The notes under the pieces: model-generated
Database searches by the model: none
What the model saw: the letters and a program-made list of their open reading frames with translations, nothing else
What the model was told of the DNA's origin: nothing
Position numbers and translations under genes: made by a program
From: CAZPUS01 sp964589825
GTDB taxonomy: Bacteria; Fibrobacterota; Chitinivibrionia; Chitinivibrionales; WJKA01
Assembly: GCA_964589825.1 (NCBI GenBank)
Contig: CAZPUS010000073.1
Span: 1 to 7,071, forward strand
Direction of reading: 5' to 3'
Length of the DNA stretch: 7,071 nt
In this document: in pieces, positions 6,693 to 7,071 of the stretch
How the letters are laid out: the number at the start of each line of letters is the position of its first letter
Position numbering within the stretch: the stretch's first letter is position 1

Positions 6693-6834
6693 ATGTGGAT
6701 AGGGTGCCCAGAGTTAGAAGCGTCTGCTGGCGCGGCTGGTTGTTAATGCGCACGGACTGTACCAGCCCATGCTGTACGTATTTGTATACCTTGCCGTTTT
6801 TTTTGAGGGTTTTGACGGTCTCTCGAATGAACAT
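6693..6834 (-). pseudogene. N-terminal fragment of an IS1634-type (IS4 superfamily) transposase
   Basis: From ATG 6832-6834 the frame reads MFIRETVKTLKKNGKVYKY, then LVQSVR and QPRQQTLLTLGTL. This matches the typical opening of IS1634-type transposases (MFIRE..., K-x-Y-x-Y/H, LVESxR, GPRQRTLLNLG). About 48 of an expected 450-600 residues remain. Just past Gly-Thr-Leu-Ser-Thr-Leu the frame runs into the IS21-like terminal repeats and yields meaningless sequence until a stop at 6625-6627. The gene was therefore probably disrupted by insertion of the IS21-like element. The other part of the transposase is not visible on the far side of the IS21 remnant, so a later deletion is also needed. I see no clear ribosome-binding site. 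The family call is from memory of its N-terminal signature. Confidence 0.72.
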
Positions 6835-7071
6835 ACAGACAAAATACAGTATAGTATTATATAATGAAAGCCTGCTGAACAAGTTGGGGTACTACAAAGG
6901 CCTTTCAAAAACAACATATACCGTATATCAGCAACTTACATGGCTTCAACACGGAAAAGTTACCCGTTTTTTGACTTTTTTAACGCAAGTATGTCGAAGT
7001 CGGTCTGATTTGCTTTTTTTGATATAAGGGCCTGTTTTCTGAAAATATGCGCTTTTTCATAGATTATGGCC
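6835..7071. other. A/T-rich non-coding stretch, probable outer end of the IS1634-type element
   Basis: No credible gene is seen on either strand. The composition is clearly more A/T-rich than the operon, with several T-runs. On the minus strand a perfect TATAAT (6856-6861) lies 21 bases upstream of the transposase-fragment ATG, but its -35 partner is poor (TTGTTC at 6877-6882, only 15 bases away). A small symmetric element TTTTCTGAAAA is at about 7033-7043. The terminal inverted repeat of the element could lie here or beyond the window; without the other end it cannot be assigned. Confidence 0.4.

Overview
The window comes from a Gram-negative (diderm) bacterium. This is shown by a beta-barrel outer-membrane protein, a periplasmic LolA-like protein and an inner-membrane RND transporter lying side by side. 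The phylum cannot be fixed from the sequence; codon use and base composition are mid-GC, and groups such as Desulfobacterota, Spirochaetota or Fibrobacterota would all fit.

Region 1 (positions 10-5791, all on the minus strand) is one compact four-gene operon. Read in the direction of transcription it runs: a sigma70-type promoter and palindromic operator, a TetR-family regulator (5025-5705), a 965-residue RND/MMPL-type transporter (2089-4986), a LolA-like outer-membrane lipoprotein-sorting-type protein (1319-2068), and an outer-membrane beta-barrel protein (10-1272). Gaps between genes are 38, 20 and 46 bases, and each gene has its own Shine-Dalgarno sequence. The likely picture is a repressor-controlled export or lipid-trafficking system: the RND pump works in the inner membrane, the LolA-like protein is a periplasmic carrier or chaperone for a lipophilic cargo, and the barrel is the outer-membrane partner. 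No membrane-fusion (HlyD/AcrA-type) gene is present in the window.

Region 2 (5792-5940) is a short intergenic stretch ending in a perfect 32-bp palindrome (5909-5940).

Region 3 (5936-7071) is a graveyard of mobile elements, also read on the minus strand. The 5' half of an IS21-family istA transposase gene is present (5936-6557), broken by a frameshift near 6209 and cut off at the palindrome. Upstream of it is an IS21-type left end with three copies of a terminal repeat at an exact 23-bp period (6623-6686). This end abuts the first 48 or so codons of an IS1634-type (IS4 superfamily) transposase (about 6693-6834), which suggests that the IS21-like element landed inside the older IS. The rest, to 7071, is A/T-rich non-coding sequence, probably the outer end of that second IS.

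The most notable small-scale signals are the promoter/operator layout in front of tetR, and a nested RNA hairpin in the istA leader that would mask both candidate ribosome-binding sites.
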